DNA from: Galerina marginata
Lineage: Eukaryota; Basidiomycota; Agaricomycetes; Agaricales; Galerinaceae
Assembly (NCBI GenBank): GCA_023014335.1
Contig: JAECYW010000002.1
Span: forward strand, 1,178,001 to 1,242,000
Length of the DNA stretch: 64,000 bases
Direction: 5' to 3'
Program-made: the position numbers and the translations under genes
Shown: one piece after another, positions 23,317 through 34,943 of the stretch
Position numbering within the stretch: the first letter of the stretch is position 1
Layout: every line of letters starts with the position of its first letter
Notes under the pieces: model-generated
The model's input: the letters and a program-made list of their open reading frames with translations, nothing else
Database searches by the model: none
What the model was told of the DNA's origin: nothing

Positions 23317-25836
23317 ATGGCAATCGGTATTCTTGGTCAGTAGGTTCGAAACAACCGTATACTACGATGAATCCTGACCAGTGATAAAACGAATCTTACA
23401 GAGGATAAACACATTCAGAATGTCCCTGGAACGGCACTTTTATCCGATCTGGGCATCGTACATGGCCAGCAGGTAACAGCAAGCAAGCACTATTCTCATA
23501 CTTTACTTGTATTCTAATCGCCTTATAGGTCAAGATAGACGAGGCTGAAAACTTGAAGCGAGGTACAGGCACCAACCGCCACATCATCCTTATTCCACAG
23601 CCTTCTGATGACCCGAATGACCCGTTCGTATTGCCCTTCGAGCAAACGAATCGATCATTAATATTCGTCCACTAGCTTAAACTGGCCACGATGGAAGAAA
23701 GAGGCATGCTTCTGGACACTGTCCGTTGACCTTGGGTTAAATATTCTTTCCTCTGACTCCTATCTCAATTTCCAGGGCATTCGCTGCCAGTCTTGATGGA
23801 GCACTTTCACCTATGGTCGGACCAGGCTATGTCCTTTTGTCGAATCAATTTGGCGTCAGTGTAGACGAAGTTGCATCCTCATTCGGGTCTGTCTTACTTG
23901 GACTTGGGTGCTTCATGTATGTCCCAAAGTCACCCAGGTCAGCTCTTAGTGGCTTCCTAACTTTCTGGCAGGCTGTTCCAAAACATGCTAGCGGCAAAGT
24001 TTGGCCACCGAATCGTTTATTTAGGATCCGTGACACTGGTCAGTGAACCTTGTACTTGGGATGCTGATCATGAACTTACTTGGATGAAAAAGATGTTCAT
24101 TTCCTGCATATGGTGTGCGGTCAGTCCCAACATAGCGTCGATTAAGGCCTCCCGAGTATTCCAAGGGTTTGGAATGTCCGCATTGCAAAGGTATCTCCCC
24201 TGAATTTACACGAACACCGTGCTAGATGCGCTGACTCGGTGAAAGTCTGGTTGCTTCAACCATAGAGCAAATTTACTTGTACGTGGGTTATCCGGTATTC
24301 TTTGTTGAAGGAACCGTCTTAAGGTGTAAACCAAATGTGATTATTAAAGTGTCCACGAGCGAGGAAGCCGCACTGTGATTTGGAGTTTCGCTATCTTGTC
24401 CGGCATCACATTGTGAGTCCAATTCACGGCTTATATGTCGACTGCCTTTCATTCATTTTTTTTTGTGTTTTCCAGAGGACCGCTGCTTTATAGTTATGTT
24501 ATCCAGAATCTATCGTGGCAGATGGGATTTTGGTTCGTTACTATTCCGTTGGGCCTTTGTGTTCTGCTTGTGTATTTCTTTGTTCCTGAGGTTTGTCCAC
24601 TTGACCTTTCTTTGTCGTAACTGTTCTAAGCTTCTTCTTTTTGTAGACCACATACTTCCGCGAAGAAAAGGCATTGAAAAAGACTGGGAGAGATTCTGAG
24701 AAACAAAGCATCGAGGATGCAAAATCATCCTCGGATGATATTGTCATACCTCAACGCAAAAGTTATATCTCTCAACTCAAGATCTGGAATGGTACATTCA
24801 GCAATGTCAATATCGCCAAGCTCTTCTTCCGACCCTTCCCGTTCCTGTTATCTCCTGTCGTATGTTCCACAAGCTTTTTTATCATCCATATATCCTTTTA
24901 CTCCTCTAGACTTGGTTCATCTTTGTCTCCCATGGCATGCAGACTGTATGGTTAAGTGAGTGCATGCTTCCGTCGGTGCACGGAAGCCCAGCTGAATGTC
25001 CCAGGTCTTATGCCAATTTGCTCATCTACCATCTTTACAATCGAGTACAATTTCGATGCCACCCAAATCGTATGTACACTCGACTTTGAAAGTCCATACC
25101 CTCATATTAACTTGATCTTTCGACAGGGATTAACGAATTTGGGTGGTATAGTTGGCATCGTGCTTGGGACATGTATAACTGGCCCCTTGACTGATTGGGG
25201 AACTGTGTGGCTTGCCAGGCGTAACAAAGGCGTTTACGAGCCGGAATTTCGTATAATCTTCATGGCAACTATGCTTTTTGGAGTTTTCGGATACGCTGGT
25301 TGGGCAGGTAAAGATCGACTACTCAAGAATATTTCAACTCTTCGTTGATAACTTGTTTTAGTTGGAACAACGCAGAACATGCCCTGGATCGGAGCTGTAG
25401 CTTGTATCGCGTACGCCTCTTTTGCTTAATTTCATATAGTGTCACTAACCACTGAATCCAGTATGGCAAACTTCAGCATGGTTGTAGCCGGATCGGCTGC
25501 GGTTACCTACCTACTTGATAGCCACAAAGAAAACGCTCTTCACGTCCTGGCCTTGAGCAACTTTGCCAAGAATATGGTTCTTTACGGATTTACTTTCTTC
25601 GCTAACGGAATGATCGCACGAAGGGGCGTCAAGGTATCACTTTTAATCCTCTCCGCTTGCCAAGCAGCTTGTTGGTTGGCATCTGTACCCATGTACATCT
25701 ACGGCAAACGAGTGAGGTCCTTTGTAGGTCGCTTCCTTGCTTCAAGTGGGACGTGAGCACTTATGTTTCTTAGATTTCTCGTCATCCAGAAATTTTCATC
25801 GTCGCTGCGGAGAACGAAGAAGCGCCCAAATCATGA
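23317..25836 (+). CDS. major facilitator superfamily transporter
   Basis: Membrane transporter with about 12 helices, of the fungal drug/polyamine/siderophore-like MFS type. The cytosolic N-terminus carries HIILIPQPSDDPNDPLNWPRW, cut to LIPQPSDDPNDPLNWP as the recognisable core, placed before the first helix. Helices follow in GAFAASLDGALSPMVGPGY, SSFGSVLLGLGCFM, RVFQGFGMSALQSLVAST, MGFWFVTIPLGLCVLLVYFF, GIVGIVLGTCITGPLTDW and the C-terminal pair near 25480-25700. A hydrophilic loop (24670-24800) splits the two halves. About a dozen introns are needed and all frames join cleanly, ending ISRHPEIFIVAAENEEAPKS at 25836. The substrate cannot be told from sequence. Confidence 0.92.
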
Positions 25837-25888
25837 GGGTCCATAATACTAATAACACCCAAACGAACAATTGTATGCTGCAGTATGG

Positions 25889-27884
25889 TCATTCTGTGAC
25901 CTCAGGTCCGTTCCATATATCAAAAGGTATGCAGAAATGGTAGCTGTTGTTCGCTTGTGTGAATTGTTTGCCGGCTTCCACCATCTCCCTCCTGTAAATC
26001 TGTGCTTCCTCAGCTGTCAGAAGACCGTCAACATGTTCCATAATTTTTTCGATCAGTTCATTCGGGAAACGAGTGTCCAGGTTATCGTCCAAAGCCTTGT
26101 GTATCCACGACTTTTGTTGAGGACCGACGACAGACGTGGATACAATAGGCTTGACATCAGGATCGATAAGATAGAACCAAATTCCTGTAAGGTGTCCCTG
26201 CCGAGACGAATCGGCAAGAGTAAAAGGAGTTTGTCGTTGTTGGTAAATATTGGGAAATACCAGGCTCAAGCCTGGCCGGATGGGCACGCCGCCCACGTAC
26301 TGGTGGCAAGAATCACCGTCTCTAATGCCCCAAGTGCGTAATGTAGCCCCAGTGTCCCCTGCAGAGAAACCACGAGGATACGTCACAGCCATTCGAAATT
26401 CAATAAAACTTTCTGTGATATTATCCTACAAAGCCGTTTATTCAGCTTATCTTTAGCATGGCATACTGATAAGGTAGAAGCTCACTGCTGATAGACAGTG
26501 GAACCCGCAGGCGACGATTCGTTCACTTCTCATGCCTTCCACATGCCAAGAGGAACCTGGGAATGCTGGGCCTTGAGGAACCTGATAGTGAAACACATAA
26601 GAAAAGACAAAAGTGGAGAGGTTCTCAGCCAGACTTACAAGCGAAATTTCCGAAGCGCTGACAATGACTTGCACGGTGCGATCCCGCAAAGTCACGACAT
26701 GTCTTCGCGTTTCAAGGCCGCCTGGATAACCAGAATCTGGGACGTCAGGGAGGTTTATTGGCCGATTTAATGCCCACTGTCGCATGTCGCGTTCATAGTT
26801 CACCCAGCCTTCCTCATCGTCCGAGTGTTCCGGGGGTTCCGGCTCTTCCCATACAGTGTATCGACAACGACCAGGTATTCTTTGCATGAGGGGATTGTTC
26901 CTGTGAAGGTCAGTTAAAGTATGCTCGAACAGGGGTATAAAACCTGCAAGTAGGATTTCCAAGAGTTCATATGTGGTGCGATGTAGACTCGGATGAAGAT
27001 TGCTGATGTAGGACAAAAATTTCACGGAGGAACCGTTGGCAGATACGGAAACATCGGACGGAAGGAGGGCGAAGTGCGGTGAGACGGTGTAGATGTCGGT
27101 TGACGGTGGTGGTCGAACAGGTAACAAGACTCTGCCGTTTGGATGGGATACCAGAGTTTTGTTATATACCAAAGGATATAACATGTGGTCTATAAGATAG
27201 GCTGTGATACCATCGTCACTCATCGGCACCTCTAGCCTTAGTTTTGCAAATGCTTCAGCCAGGTTTTTGGTTCCTGTGGGATCCAAAAGGGTATCTGACT
27301 GCCAGATGCGTTCGAAACAGGAAACCTGACTTTGAAACCTATAAGTATGTTCAGTTTTGGAAAAAGTCGCTTACCATCCCGCTTTCTCGTTTCTAAGAGC
27401 GGCATAGCCCTCAAGTTCATCCAAGACGTAGATAACCTTCGTCTGCTCAGTCAAAAGGTGCTTGAGATGATAAACGAGCTCACTTGTCTATACGACAGAT
27501 TCACTTCAGCTGGCAGAGAGGGTGTTTGAACGAGCCAGGTACGTTCAAGAGCAGACTTGATCCATCTGCCTTGCATATCTTGCTCCTTCCAGTGTTTCCA
27601 CCATTCGGGGGACCGGCGTATTTCTGCAGAGAATTGGGACATTGCCAACTCTGCCAACTTGCAGAAAGTTGGGGAGGCATTGAATATTCAACGTCGATAG
27701 ATATGGACTTCCCAAGCTTACAGTTCTCGGGGTATCTGGACAGGGACGTCGTATCAGCAAGCTCAACAAAGAATGGCTGTAACCTGAGCCTCAACCCACC
27801 TCCCACTCCCCCCAGATAATGAACGCCAAATAAGAACGGGTGTCTGTATCCCCTGTATCGATCTGCTGGCTGCTCATTAGGCAT
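25889..27884 (-). CDS. DUF4246 domain protein
   Basis: Member of a fungal family (DUF4246) of unknown biochemical role. The first in-frame ATG (MPNEQPADRYRG) is at 27884. Ordered motifs are FSAEIRRSPEWWKHW, the family-like IWQSDTL/DPTGT segment, LIDHMLYPLVYNKTLV, LSYISNLHPSLHRTTYELLE, FIPLFEHTLTDL, VIVSASEISL, SSWHVEGMRSERIVACGFH, LVFPNIYQQRQTPFTLAD and GIWFYLIDPDVKPIVST. The HxE and the FPNxYQxR blocks look like metal-site elements of a double-stranded beta-helix oxygenase, which is an inference. Where I expect QHR this protein has QQR. The gene is intact and divergent from ESS1 across about 190 bp. Confidence 0.88.
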
Positions 27885-28075
27885 GAGCGAAGACTTACTG
27901 GTGATGGTCACGGTTATGTCGCATCTCGGGAGACGGAAGCAATTAAGAGTGATCTATTTATTAGATAATCCTACTTTACATATAAGCATTTCAGCCTAGG
28001 TCAACCTTGAATCGATTCAATCCGCCTTAACCTAAGCTCCGTCTCAAGTGCCCGATCGTTCAGGAAAGGATCATA
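27885..28075. promoter_or_regulatory. shared intergenic region, DUF4246 / ESS1
   Basis: The 191 bp between the divergent start codons must contain both upstream regions. It is AT-rich around 27945-27990. No named element is recognised. Confidence 0.3.
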
Positions 28076-28696
28076 ATGGTATGCAATTCTCTCTCTCGTT
28101 GGCTGACGCGTTGCAATTGATATGCTGAACACAGTCCACCTGGGAAGTACGGATGTCTTCTTCAAAGGGTCTTCCCTATTTCTTTAATACACAAACCAAG
28201 CAATCTTCCTGGGACGCACCGTCCGAACTATCAGAAGATAAAATACAGCAATTGCCTGGGGCGAAAGAGTACCTGGGCTCAGGCAAAGCGGGAGGTGCTC
28301 ATGCAGGACAAGTGCGAGCCAGTCATCTGTTGGTGAAGCATCGCGATAGTCGCCGTCCTTCAAGCTGGAAAGAGGTATGTAGATGTTAGCGTCTTGGATT
28401 CTGACACGCTTTCTGACTTCATAATTACAGAACAACATCACACGCTCGAAAGACGAAGCTATCGCGATACTTCGTGGGTACCAAGCTCAAATCAACGGCT
28501 CCCCAGAGATCTTCGCTGAACTTGCGACATTGCACTCTGATTGTTCTTCCCATTCGAACGGAGGTGACCTTGGATGGTTTGGACACGGACAGATGCAAAA
28601 GCCTTCGAAGACGCTGCGTATGGCTTGGAAGTTGGCAAGATCAGCGATGTAATTTCCTCTGACAGTGGTGTTCATCTTGTCTTGCGGACTGCTTGA
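28076..28696 (+). CDS. ESS1: Pin1/Ess1 peptidyl-prolyl cis-trans isomerase
   Basis: Isomerises phospho-Ser/Thr-Pro bonds, notably in the RNA polymerase II CTD. Exon 1 appears to be the ATG alone (28076-28078), followed at once by GTATGC; the intron ends at 28134 and the protein continues STWEVRMSSSKGLPYFFNTQ, a WW domain. The parvulin domain holds QVRASHLLVKHRDSRRPSSW, EIFAELATLHSDCSSHS, GGDLGWFGHGQMQKP and FEDAAYGLEVGKISDVISS ending HLVLRTA. Between QMQKP and FEDAA (near 28604) one base is missing, so the straight frame gives a truncated tail. Because the conserved end survives in the next frame, and ESS1 is essential in yeast, I treat this as a base error. Confidence 0.92.
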
Positions 28697-29101
28697 GGAA
28701 ATCAGATTTTGGGGTTTTGTACCATTGGAATACAAGGAGCATGTAACAAGAATTGTACAGTAGAAGCAAAGTAGAAGAGTTTATGAGTCTAGTCAAGGAT
28801 TGCGGCGAAGAGGCGCATCAGATTAGATAAGATTCTGATCGTAATTTGCTTCCATCCGTCGGTCACTCCGCCCACAACGGTGCGACCATGGTCCAACATT
28901 GAAAGGGACCACGGTACAATTGCTTTTCCTTCTCTTGTGTACGTGTGCCCTCAAGTCGACTCCTGGAAGATTCGGGTCTCAGCTCCATGACCAGATAGGC
29001 AACAGACTCCCAAGCCCGAAAACCCTACTGGTAACGAAACAAATTTAACAGCTACCATTTCTATACCAGAAATCGCATGACTTCTATCGTCCGTCCTGCC
29101 C
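28697..29101. other. intergenic
   Basis: No gene is seen in these 405 bases between ESS1 and the MOSC protein. Confidence 0.4.
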
Positions 29102-30772
29102 ATGGACAGTGGTCTCTCACGAGTGCTAGGGTACTTGAGATTACCTATACCTACGTATGGATGGACTGCTCTGGCAGCATTTCTATCCTTAGCCATCCTT
29201 GCCTATAACCGTCGGCGAAGCCAACCTCCAACTTTAGGGAAGCTCAGTCTGAAAGCCTCTTTGCCTGACATGCTTGGCGGCCAGTCAGAAAGAGTCTCCC
29301 CGCCGCCAGGGCATGTAAGCGTTTCTAAGATTTTGATCCATCCAATCAAGGTGTGTGGGATTGAAGCCGACACTGCTCGAAATTTAACTGACGGACATTT
29401 GATTCTTCGCCCGTTTATCCTATGTTTCTCCCTCTCTATCGTCGCCTTTGTGGGTTTGCCATTGCTGAATTTTCATGACCCGGATTTGCTTTCACTGAAG
29501 AGTTGCAAAGGCATTTCTGTACACAGGGCGAAATATACACCTGAAGGTCTAGAGGTGCGTTACACTCCAGTGATCAACTCTGCGTTATTTAAATCAGCTC
29601 CCTATTCTCTGTAACAGAATGATAGACTTTGGTGCATCATCGACGCGGTCAAATTGACGGTAATAACTGCGAGAGAGCTGCCGAAGGTTCGCCCCGCATC
29701 CAATAAATTAGGGCGTGCAGCAGCTGACTCGAAGCTCTTGATGATATCAGATGGTGCTCATCACTCCTTCTATTGGTTCAGATGGCTCCCTTCAAGTCAA
29801 ATTTCCTGAAGAGTCTGGATGCGAAGAATTTTCCGTGCCTCTGAAACCTACAGAAGATATCCTAAAGACATGGTCAATGTACGCTTCGTCGCCTATGCAC
29901 TTGGGTAAGCTTACAATGGTTTGATTTAGTCTTCCCAAGATCACACTATGGCCTACACACGACCCCTTGGATGGTTACATCTGCGAGTCAATCGATGGCA
30001 TTAAAGACAAACCATCATCCGGCCTTTCAGATTTCTTGGGGAAGCCGGTACATCTTCTATACAAAGGCCCCCAGCCACGCACTATAGATTCGACAGCCTC
30101 TTTCCCAACTTTGAACGCTACTGCCAAGTATCAGGACATGTACCCTCTCTTAGTACTCTCAGAGGAGAGCACGGTGGCTGTGGAGAACGAACTTCGAAAT
30201 CATGTCGGCACGCAGGGTATAGATGAGCGGTGGAAGACGGACAATGTCCCAATTGAAAGGTGCGCACACGGATTTTTGGTTATTAGGTCTATTTAGGATG
30301 TTAAATGCCCATCCCACGGCTGGTCACTCTACTTTATCTTCTTGATGTGACTCTTGCGAGACAAAACTAACTAACGCATCTTCAATTGATTGCATAGATT
30401 CAGACCCAATATAATTGTAAAAGGGGGAGGTCCATTCGCAGAGGACGATTGGGAAGAAATAACCATAGGGGCCGAAGATGCCTCTCTAATTACGCTTGTG
30501 TCTAAGTGCACGAGGTGTCTGGTGAGTATTGTATTTTTGCTTTTATTATATTTATATAATAATTCAACTGAAAATTTATTACGTAGCTCCCCAATGTCAA
30601 CCCAGAGACGGGGGAGAGGGACAACGCAGTGCCATACAAGGTATTGATGAAGTTTCGAACAGGATTAGATCCGACTCACAAGATGAAGCCGTGCGTGGGC
30701 TGCAATGCTGTCCCCAGCGGAGATGGTACTGTGAAAGTTGGGGATTGGGTGTATGTCAAGAAGATGATATAG
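29102..30772 (+). CDS. MOSC-domain protein, mARC-like, membrane anchored
   Basis: Resembles the mitochondrial amidoxime-reducing component, a molybdenum-cofactor enzyme. The N-terminus has one hydrophobic helix, WTALAAFLSLAILAY, followed by NRRRS, fitting an outer-membrane anchor. The MOSC N-terminal barrel holds ILIHPIKSCKGISVHRAKY and ENDRLWCIIDA. The MOSC domain holds YPLLVLSEESTVAVENEL, ERFRPNIIVKGGGPFAEDDW, TRCLLPNVNPETG, where the Cys matches the metal-binding position, and KPCVGCNAVPSGDGTVKVGDW. The stop is at 30770-30772. Introns are short. Substrate and partner proteins are not evident from the neighbourhood. Confidence 0.9.
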
Positions 30773-31388
30773 AAATGTCAATTCGTCATCCCCGTTGTGA
30801 ACTTGAAGGTTGGTATGAGAATTCTGCCAATGGAGAGCTTGTGCAATTGTACACACTGTCCCTCTTCGGAGCATAAGCTAGGGTTTCGTGGTGTTCGCGC
30901 ATCCCTGATATCCTTACATCTTTCGCAAGATTGAAAGCGTTAGTTTACGTTGGATGGGACTTATGTATTGAAGGAGAGGCGATCGCGGTGTGACCTTCCG
31001 GCTTGTTGTCGGACCGACATGGTTATCGATTTGGGCAGGTGGCAAGGCACCTTAAAGATCTGAGATCCTGGGACACGTACCCCAGAAGCATTAGAGATTG
31101 AGGAACTGCCTGCTATGCAAACAGGATAGAACAGGATAAGTCCTACAGAATACGTTTTCTGTTGGCACATGCGAGGATCTCCTGCTTGTCAGATAAGATT
31201 AATTCAATGTTGTCCGGAGGTCACGTGTTTGCCTAATGCATATGGACACTGCCAGGACAGGTTGAGAAATGATTGTATCCCTGACTTGATTCAATACTCA
31301 ACTGTCTACACTTCACCATCCTCGTCGCTGGCCTTTCGTCTGTCCCGGATAACGTCCAGGCTGCCAGCTCACTAAGGGCACCACTACT
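30773..31388. other. intergenic
   Basis: No gene is seen in 616 bases between the MOSC protein and the CreB-like deubiquitinase. Confidence 0.4.
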
Positions 31389-34300
31389 ATGGCAAGGTCG
31401 AGATGGATATCACTCCCTGCAAGGGACCAGCTACGACTTGCTGCCAAGAAGGCAACTGCAATTCCTAGCGTGTTGCCATTACTATCTACCGCGGATGCAA
31501 AGAAGTTCGGTCTGGAGAACGTAAGTCTCCCATTTATTCTGTAACTCGGGATGTCTGATCTCCCGCACTTTCTGTTTTAGTTTGGTAATACTTGGTGAGC
31601 AGCGCCTTTGGCTCAGTATGTATATTATATTTAACACGTTCTGTCCACAGCTATGCGAACTCGGTGTTGCAAGCCTTGTATTTTTGCACCCCATTCCGTG
31701 ACCTTCTTTTGCAAGATATCGACACAGCGCCACCTCAAGATAATTCGCCTGTAATTCCTCCTCCACCTATTAAATCCGCAACCCCGCTCGTACCGGTCAG
31801 ACGGAAACCAGAACGCAAGCCATCGACATCTGGTCATGCCGTCGAGCCTTCTACCTCAACGCCCGCCCAAACTTCCCTTCATCCGATCCCTTCGTCACCG
31901 CCAACTCTCTTTTCTGCCCTGCAGTCCTTATTCCTAAATATTTCAACAAATCCTGGTGAAAAAGGCACCGTATCGCCACGCGCATTCATCGATAAATTGA
32001 AGGAGCTGAACGACATCTTCCGCTCTACTATGCATCAAGATGCTCACGAATTTCTAAATTACTTGCTCAATCAAATCGTTGACGAGATAGAGGAGGAAAG
32101 GAAGTCGTCTCAGAACGGCGGAAACGGAGAGGATTGTTCGTATTTTTATTCACTGACTTGCTTGAATTCTGACATCCCTCCAGTGTCGAACTCCGTCGCA
32201 ACACTAGGGTCAAAAACACCACCTACTGTCTTGACTGCTGACAGTTCGAATTCCGGAACTCATCCACATGGTGCGACCCTCGTGCACAAGCTCTTCGAGG
32301 GCACTCTGACGAGCGAAACACGTTGCCTCACATGCGAGACTGTAAGCCACTACGTTGAATCTATTCTCCATAAACTGAAGTTACCCCAGGTATCCTCTCG
32401 CGACGAGTCTTTTCTCGACCTCTCAATCGATATCGAGCAAAATTCTAGCGTGACAGCATGTCTACGGCAATTTAGCGCAAGCGAAATGCTCTGTCAAAAG
32501 AACAAATTTTTTTGTGATTCATGTTGCGATTTACAGGAAGCGGAGAAAAGGTGTGATTTCCATCAATCATGTATGATGAATCCTGTGATGTTCTTCTAAC
32601 CTTAACTCACATAGGATGAAAATCAAGAAATTGCCCAATGTACTGGCTTTGCATTTAAAACGATTCAAATATCAAGAAGACGTCGGCAAATACATTAAAC
32701 TTGCTTATCGCGTTGCTTTCCCATTCGAGCTTCGACTATTTAATACTGTAGACGATATTGATGACGCAGATCGCTTGTATAATTTGTTTGCTATTGTAGT
32801 TCATATCGGGAAGTACGTCCAAAGTTTCTTGTTTTTTGCACATTATAATGATGCTGATTTATCTTTCCTGAAGCGGACCTCATCATGGACATTATATTTC
32901 TATAATCAAAACCGTCGGGACCTGGCTTGTTTTCGACGATGACAACGTATATCCTATACCAGAAAGTGACATTCCCAAATACTTTGGCGACTCTAATTCC
33001 GGTTCTGCTTATGTTCTTTACTACCAAGCTGTTGATATCGACCTTGGCGCTCTTGGACTCCAGGTTGTTGAACCACCAGCACCCATCGAGGCATTCGCAA
33101 ACCCAACCCCTGTTTCTGGATCCTCAGCTTTCCAGGACCAACGAGGCCCGGCATTACCTCCTGGTCTCAACCCGGTCTCCATCCCCAATGTAGACACTGA
33201 TATTGTCTACTCACTCTCTCCCGCACCCCAAACCCCTGCAACCCCTTCGCAAGAAAAACTACCTTTGACACCGGTTGCTATTCCCATACCTCAGTCCACT
33301 GACCTTCCTCCTTTACCTGCAACAATCCCTGCTGCGAGCTCATCTCCCATGACACCCGCGATCTTTGGAAGCAAGATATTCGGTACGATCCGTAGGGCAC
33401 CATCGGTAACCGCTGTACGAGGGCCTACACCAAGCGTAGGCAATGCTCCTGTAAACGGCAATGAGGCTCGTCGGTCACTTGCTGACAGGTCACCACGACT
33501 ATCTACATCAACACCTTCATTTATTGCCAAGTTGGACAATTCGACGCCGGAACCACCACCGCCTGTTCCACCCTTACCCCCTAATGTAGCTAGCCCGACC
33601 TCGCCAGTGCTGACATTGTTACCACATGTCCATGAACCAGAAGACAAGGAAAAGGAAAAGGACAAGGACAAAAAGCCATCCAGTTGGATAAGCGGAATAA
33701 AACGCAAGAGCTTGAGACTTACTGACAAATCGCGGCACGATCGCTCTCCAACAAGAGACGTACCAGTATCGCCCATCCAACGGACAGAAGAGACGCAGCA
33801 TTCGCATACAAACTGGTTCAAGCCTTCACCCTCGAGCACAAACCCGCGGCCTCAACGGCGTCCTTCTGATAACGGTTCTACCCCTGTTGCTCCAGAGATC
33901 TTTAACCCTCACCCAGATCCATCGAAAATGAAGTCTCCATACGTGCCTGTGGCTAAACATGACCGCAAGCTAAATGGATATGACGACAGCTATCAACCTG
34001 GATCTTCCTCTTCCTCTCCCAGCTCTAACTCGTTGTTGAACACTACGCAGGCGTCTGCGACAGGCTCAACAACGCGCCCGTCCACATCTTCAACGACCTC
34101 TGGTCCTCAATTGGACTTCCCACCCCCACGAAAGTCTTCTTTAACACCGTCGTCAGCAGACTGGTCGCGAACGAGTTTTGAACCCAAAAGGAATTTGGAT
34201 ATGAAGATCGTGTCATCTTCTAGTCCTCCCTCAACAACCTCACCTCGCACCCCCCAGACGACCTCAATTTACTATAACCAAAATCTTTCTCCATTGCCAT

Positions 34301-34659
34301 CCACTCCTAAATATCAATCTCCTTATCGATCTAACATGACCAACGGAGACGTCCTTGTGGGTGAACCAGAGAGCACGGTGAAGGGGAAGTGGCGTTCCAC
34401 GGACGCAGATAGTATTGGTCCTGCTCCGGGTACTACGGTTGGAGCAGGTTCTCTGCGGACGTTACCACCGATGTCGTTGGCTGCATCTGCGGGTGCTAAC
34501 AACAGTTCAGGAAGCACAACTTCCAGCTCCAATCTCAAACGAGCGACGCGCAAATTAAGCCTGACAGCACCTATGCTAGGGTTTGGGAAACGAGATAAGG
34601 ATAAGGACAAGGATCGAGAGAAGGATAGGGCGTCACCGAATACATACAACAGATTTTGA
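31389..34659 (+). CDS. creB: CreB / USP46-type ubiquitin carboxyl-terminal hydrolase
   Basis: USP-class deubiquitinase; in Aspergillus CreB acts with a WD40 partner, CreC, in carbon catabolite regulation. The Cys box is [20 protein letters not shown], split by two introns. It is followed by [46 protein letters not shown], a zinc ribbon with [25 protein letters not shown] and the His box [12 protein letters not shown] with [10 protein letters not shown] tail of over 450 residues (33080-34659) is rich in Pro, Ser and Thr with basic KDKDK-type ends and looks disordered. All frames join well. A Pro/Ser insert after the Cys box (near 31740-31890) is longer than in animal USP46. CreC is not in the window. 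Confidence 0.92.
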
Positions 34660-34943
34660 TCTCTATCACTAGTATTATTATTGTACAGGAGGATGGAATA
34701 AGTTCATTACATGGAAATTCTATGGTTTTGCTTTAGTTCATTCGGTGGTCGGAATACGACCGAATACATGCATACTTAGCCGCTAAAATTGGAAAATATA
34801 AATACATTGGAGTCCAAGGTGTATGCGATACATTAGTAAAGAGTGTCGGACATTGTAGATAATGAGTGCTTTAATTATTGACATCGGAGAGCGAGCATGC
34901 GTTTGTAAATTATAAGTACATCAAGCAGAAAGTTGGCTGGGAT

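Noticed and set aside
33291..33839. 182-codon minus-strand open frame
   Set aside because: It lies antisense to the Pro/Ser-rich tail of the CreB-like gene and its composition is the mirror of that low-complexity tail.
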